A stretch of DNA of 17,095 nucleotides from NCBI GenBank assembly GCA_016210825.1, contig JACQTM010000117.1:1-17095 (forward strand), read 5' to 3'. Position 1 is the first letter of the stretch. The number at the start of each line of letters is the position of its first letter. This stretch comes from Hyphomicrobiales bacterium (lineage in GTDB: Bacteria > Pseudomonadota > Alphaproteobacteria > Rhizobiales > Xanthobacteraceae). This document shows, piece after piece, positions 13,846 to 17,095 of the stretch. The position numbers and the translations under genes are program-made. The notes beneath the pieces are model-generated. The model did no database searches. It was given only the letters and a program-made list of their open reading frames with translations, and had not been told where the DNA came from.

Positions 13846-13859
13846 TTGACTTAGGTCAT
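13846..13859. promoter_or_regulatory. Fnr/HbaR-type site in the divergent GNAT-hba promoter region
   Basis: TTGACTTAGGTCAT matches TTGAC-N4-GTCAA in nine of ten positions. It lies between the divergent GNAT and hbaB genes, about 67 bases before the hbaB start. In R. palustris the Crp/Fnr-family regulators AadR and HbaR are needed for 4-hydroxybenzoate genes. The -10 element is not clear on either side. Confidence 0.55.
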
Positions 13860-13925
13860 GGCCAGAGTCCCGTAAAATCGCTTTGCTTTCCGTAATTTGA
13901 GGCCGATTTTGCTTGGGAGTTACCC

Positions 13926-14417
13926 ATGGCGGTGGGATATCCGCAGCCGAAAAAGCAAATTTTGCGGCTAAATCTCAATGGGCGATGGCGGGAAGACGCG
14001 GTCGCTGATAATCAACTTTTAATTGAATATTTGCGCAATATCGCCCGGCTGACCGGGACGAAGACAGGCTGCGATGGCGGCGAGTGCGGGGCCTGCACCG
14101 TTCTCGTGGACGGCCAGCCGATGTCGTCCTGCATCACCCTTGCGGTGCGTTGCGAGGGGCGGTCGGTGGAGACGATCGAGGGTCTCACCGAGCAGGGGCG
14201 GCTGCATCGGTTACAGCAAGCGTTCCATGAGAAGCTGGGCGCGCAATGTGGATTCTGCACGCCGGGAATGATCATGTCGGCGGAAGCCTTGCTGCGGCAC
14301 AATCCCCATCCCAGCGACGACGCAATCCGTGATGCCCTGTCGGGCAACCTTTGCCGTTGCACGGGCTACGTCAAAATCATCGAATCCGTGCGCGCGGCGG
14401 CCGAGGCCGTGCCATGA
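13926..14417 (+). CDS. hbaB: 4-hydroxybenzoyl-CoA reductase, small 2x[2Fe-2S] subunit
   Basis: A 163-residue small subunit of the xanthine-oxidase family, matching R. palustris HbaB in size (17.5 kDa). The plant-type [2Fe-2S] cluster is held by C49, C54, C57 and C69 (GCDGGECGAC). The second cluster is held by C108, C111, C143 and C145 (QCGFC and CRC). It relays electrons between the FAD subunit and molybdenum. Gene order small-large-FAD with ATGA overlaps matches hbaBCD, the enzyme that removes the para-hydroxyl of 4-hydroxybenzoyl-CoA to give benzoyl-CoA. The small subunit alone would fit any molybdenum hydroxylase, so the name depends on the large subunit and context. GGGAG lies six bases before the ATG; an Fnr-like site lies upstream. 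Confidence 0.82.
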   Translation: MAVGYPQPKKQILRLNLNGRWREDAVADNQLLIEYLRNIARLTGTKTGCDGGECGACTVLVDGQPMSSCITLAVRCEGRSVETIEGLTEQGRLHRLQQAFHEKLGAQCGFCTPGMIMSAEALLRHNPHPSDDAIRDALSGNLCRCTGYVKIIESVRAAAEAVP

Positions 14418-16750
14418 ACGCGAATGGTGGTTCCACGCTCACGCTGGAGCGCCGCCGTGTCCCCCTGATCGACGGTATCGACAAGGTCACCGGCCGCGCC
14501 CGCTATACGGCGGATCTCGATCACGCCGGAGCATTGATCGGGCGTATCTTCCGCAGCCCGGTGAGTCACGGCGAAATCCTCAAGCTCGATATTTCCAAGG
14601 CACGCGCGCTCGATGGCGTCTTCGCCGTCGTCACCGGTGACGACTGCCCGCACACCTACGGCGTGCTGCCCGTCACCATGAACGAATACCCGATGGCGCG
14701 CGGACGCGTGCGCTATCGTGGCGAGCCGGTTGCGGCGGTGGCGGCCATCGATGCCGCGACTGCGCAGCGCGCCCTCGGTTTGATCGACTGCGAGATTCGC
14801 GAGCTTCCCGCCTATTATACGTCCGCTGATGCGCGCGCGCCCGGCGCGGTCCTGCTCCACGACAACAAGCCCGGCAATCTCGAGCGCGAGGTGCATCACA
14901 TCTTCGGCGATTTGGCGGCGGGGTTCGCGCAGGCCGATCTAGTGCGCGAGGAGACGATCAACTGCGCCGAAGTCAATCACGCGCAAATCGAGCCGCACGC
15001 CGCGCTTGCCGAATTCGATCCCGCCAGCGGACGGCTGACCATGCAGAGCGTTTCGCAGGTCGGTTATTATCTGCATTTGATGCTTGCGCGCTGTCTTGAG
15101 CTGGACGAATCACGCATTAGCATAATAAAGCCATTCGTCGTCGGCGGGTTCGGCGCGCGCGTCGAGGTTCTCAATTTCGAGATCGTGACCGCACTGCTTG
15201 CCAAGGCGGTGGGCGGCAAGGTGCTCATGGAGTTGACGCGCGAGGAAAATTTCCTCACGCATCGCGCACGACCACAAACCGACGTCCGCTTGAAGCTCGG
15301 CATCAAGCGTGACGGCCGGCTGACCGCCTGCGAATGCGAGGCGATCCAGCGCGGCGGCGCCTATGCCGGCTACGGCATCGTAACCATCCTCTATGCGGGG
15401 GCACTGCTGCAGGGCCTCTACGACATTCCGGCCATCAAGTATGACGGCTATCGCGTCTACGCCAACCTGCCGCCATGCGGCGCCATGCGCGGCCACGGTT
15501 CCGTGGACACGCGTCATACCTTCGAATGTCTGCTCGACCGCATGGCGCGCGAGCTTGGGCTCGATCCGTTTGCCGTGCGTCGTGTCAATCTTCTACAGGC
15601 CCCGACGCGCACGATGAACGATCTAATGATCAACAGCTACGGCCTCGCCGAATGTCTCGACAAAGTCGAACGCGCAAGCCGCTGGAAAGAGCGTCGAGGT
15701 AAATTAGGACCCGGCAAGGGCCTTGGCATGGCCTGCTCGCATTATGTCAGCGGCGCCGCCAAGCCGATCCATTGGACCGGCGAGCCGCACGCGGTCGTGC
15801 ATTTGAAGCTCGATTTCGACGGCAGTATCACCGCGCTCACCGGCGCCGCAGATATCGGCCAGGGTTCGTCCACGATGGTTGCGATTTCGGTGGCGGAGAC
15901 ACTCGGCGTCTCTCTCGATCGCATTCGCGTCGTCGCGGGCGACAGCGCGCTGACACCGAAGGACAACGGCGCCTATTCGTCGCGGATAACCTTCATGGTC
16001 GGCAATGCTGCGATCGACGCGGCGCGCAACCTGAAGGCTATGCTCATCGAGGCCGCGGCGCGTAAGCTCGAGGCGCGTTCCGAAGACATCGAATGTGCCG
16101 GCGAGACATTTCGGGTCGGTTCGGGCGCGCAATCAAGCCTCACCTTCGACGAGGTGGCGAAGGCGGCGCTGGTCGATGTCGGCGCGCATACGGTGAAAGG
16201 CACTTTCACCTGTCCGCCGGAAGCGCAAGGCGGCAAGCACAAGGGCGGCGCGGTCGGCTCGACCATGGGCTTCAGCTATGCCGCCCAGGTGGTGGAGGTG
16301 ACGGTCGCGGAGGACACCGGGATCGTCAAAGTCGACAAGGTCTGGACGGCGCTCGATTGCGGCCGCGCCATCAATCCGCTCGCCGTCGAAGGACAGATCG
16401 AAGGCTCGGTGTGGATGGGCATGGGCCAGGCGATGAGCGAGGAGACGCGCTATCTCGATGGTCTGCCGGCGCATGCCAGTTTGCTCGAATACCGCGTGCC
16501 GACGATTTCGGAATCTCCCCCGTTCGAAGTTCTTATCGTGGAGAGCAACGATCTTTTCGGGCCGTTCGGCGCCAAGGAAGCGAGCGAAGGCGCGCTTGCG
16601 GGGTTTCCGCCGGCGCTGGTCAACGCGATCGCAAACGCGATCGGCGTCGATCTTGACGAATTGCCGGTGACGCCGGATCGCCTCATGGAGGCGCTCGTCG
16701 AACGCCGCCGCGCGCAGCGTCGCGGCGCCATGCGAAAGGCGGCGTCATGA
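14414..16750 (+). CDS. hbaC: 4-hydroxybenzoyl-CoA reductase, large molybdenum subunit
   Basis: A 778-residue molybdopterin subunit of the xanthine-oxidase family, close to HcrA/HbaC length (about 770). Visible family segments: an N-terminal a/b hammerhead domain (DGIDKVTGRARYTADL), VVGGFGARVE, CGAMRGHGSVDTRHTFE, GAADIGQGSSTMVAISVAETLG, DNGAYSSRITFMVGNA, and the C-terminal GPFGAKEASEGA carrying the conserved Mo-site glutamate. It would bind molybdopterin-cytosine dinucleotide and the CoA ester and perform reductive dehydroxylation. I start it at ATG 14414, which overlaps the hbaB stop (ATGA); the frame is open from 14351, but that part lies inside hbaB. It overlaps the FAD-subunit start in the same way. 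Other aromatic or acyl-CoA hydroxylases of this superfamily remain possible, but the neighbourhood favours 4-hydroxybenzoyl-CoA. Confidence 0.82.
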   Translation: MNANGGSTLTLERRRVPLIDGIDKVTGRARYTADLDHAGALIGRIFRSPVSHGEILKLDISKARALDGVFAVVTGDDCPHTYGVLPVTMNEYPMARGRVRYRGEPVAAVAAIDAATAQRALGLIDCEIRELPAYYTSADARAPGAVLLHDNKPGNLEREVHHIFGDLAAGFAQADLVREETINCAEVNHAQIEPHAALAEFDPASGRLTMQSVSQVGYYLHLMLARCLELDESRISIIKPFVVGGFGARVEVLNFEIVTALLAKAVGGKVLMELTREENFLTHRARPQTDVRLKLGIKRDGRLTACECEAIQRGGAYAGYGIVTILYAGALLQGLYDIPAIKYDGYRVYANLPPCGAMRGHGSVDTRHTFECLLDRMARELGLDPFAVRRVNLLQAPTRTMNDLMINSYGLAECLDKVERASRWKERRGKLGPGKGLGMACSHYVSGAAKPIHWTGEPHAVVHLKLDFDGSITALTGAADIGQGSSTMVAISVAETLGVSLDRIRVVAGDSALTPKDNGAYSSRITFMVGNAAIDAARNLKAMLIEAAARKLEARSEDIECAGETFRVGSGAQSSLTFDEVAKAALVDVGAHTVKGTFTCPPEAQGGKHKGGAVGSTMGFSYAAQVVEVTVAEDTGIVKVDKVWTALDCGRAINPLAVEGQIEGSVWMGMGQAMSEETRYLDGLPAHASLLEYRVPTISESPPFEVLIVESNDLFGPFGAKEASEGALAGFPPALVNAIANAIGVDLDELPVTPDRLMEALVERRRAQRRGAMRKAAS

Positions 16751-17095
16751 CCCTGCCGCTGCCTGAATTTCGCGTGGCGCGCGTGTCGAGCGGGGAGACG
16801 GCGATCGATGCGAAGCACGGCGACGAGACGAGCCGTTTCCTCGCGGGCGGCACCGATCTGATCGTCAACATGCGCCGCGGCCTCGGCAAGCCGCCGCTAC
16901 TGATCGATCTGACCGGCATCAATGAAATGAATGCGATCACGACGGCAGATAAGGGCATCCGCATCGGCGCGGCGGTGACGCTTGCGCAAGCCGCTGCTTC
17001 CACGGAACTCAACACGGCTTACCGCGCCGTCGCGCAGGCTGCGGCCGTAATCGCGAGCCCAGCCATCCGCAGCGCCGCGACCGTGGGCGGCAATC
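16747..17095 (+). CDS. hbaD: 4-hydroxybenzoyl-CoA reductase, FAD subunit (partial, 3' end off window)
   Basis: The first 116 residues of a FAD-binding (CoxM/XdhB-type) subunit; the gene runs off the right edge with no stop. FAD-binding signatures are FLAGGTDLIVNMRRG near residue 31 and ASPAIRSAATVGGN at 103-116, the pyrophosphate-contacting segment. Its ATG overlaps the stop of the large subunit (ATGA). In true 4-hydroxybenzoyl-CoA reductases this subunit carries an extra [4Fe-4S] cluster on an insert that begins right after the VGGN motif, so the window ends just where the deciding cysteines would appear. Without it, the call as an HbaD/HcrB protein rests on gene order and neighbours. Confidence 0.8.
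   Translation, partial: MTLPLPEFRVARVSSGETAIDAKHGDETSRFLAGGTDLIVNMRRGLGKPPLLIDLTGINEMNAITTADKGIRIGAAVTLAQAAASTELNTAYRAVAQAAAVIASPAIRSAATVGGN

Noticed and set aside
14351..14413. Upstream extension of the large molybdenum subunit
   Set aside because: It lies inside the small-subunit gene in another frame; ATG 14414 with an ATGA overlap is the normal arrangement for such operons.

Overview
This window looks like part of the chromosome of a facultatively anaerobic alphaproteobacterium, probably in the Rhodopseudomonas/Bradyrhizobium/Xanthobacter neighbourhood. That placement is inferred from moderately GC-rich DNA, Fnr/FixK-type boxes, and resemblance of several proteins to the Rhodopseudomonas palustris benzoate (bad) and 4-hydroxybenzoate (hba) gene sets. 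It carries 18 genes, 17 of them complete, and no gene-free stretch over 300 bases. I see no RNA genes, insertion sequences, CRISPR arrays or long repeats.

Left part (1-6489, all on +) is an anaerobic electron-transfer and quinone block. It starts with a fusion of a di-haem cytochrome b domain, a two-cluster ferredoxin and an MvhD-like domain. Next come a small membrane-anchored protein of unknown function, a bacteriohemerythrin, a cytochrome c2-like protein and a DUF4202 protein. Two perfect Fnr-type boxes exactly 60 bp apart then precede ubiT-ubiU-ubiV, the oxygen-independent ubiquinone hydroxylation genes. UbiU lacks one of its four expected Fe-S cysteines.

Middle part (6490-12571) is a CoA-thioester catabolic block. 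A TetR-type regulator on + faces, on -, a benzoate-CoA-ligase-family gene and an operon of acyl-CoA dehydrogenase, enoyl-CoA hydratase, BadH-like alcohol dehydrogenase and an atypical crotonase. The operon has its own sigma70-like promoter. An 18-bp operator-like site covers its presumed start point and matches 15 of 18 positions in a site upstream of the TetR gene, which suggests the regulator controls both.

Right part (12692-17095) has an Rrf2 regulator without any cysteine (BadM-like) and a GNAT acetyltransferase (BadL-like) on -. Divergent from them is a three-subunit molybdenum hydroxylase operon, most likely 4-hydroxybenzoyl-CoA reductase (hbaBCD/hcrCAB), with the FAD subunit cut by the window edge. 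An Fnr-like site lies in the divergent promoter region.

Taken together, the window reads as a toolkit for life without oxygen: quinone made without O2, a possible transmembrane electron conduit, and activation, dehydroxylation and beta-oxidation-like breakdown of aromatic or alicyclic acids as CoA thioesters. No benzoyl-CoA reductase or terminal reductase is visible inside the window.
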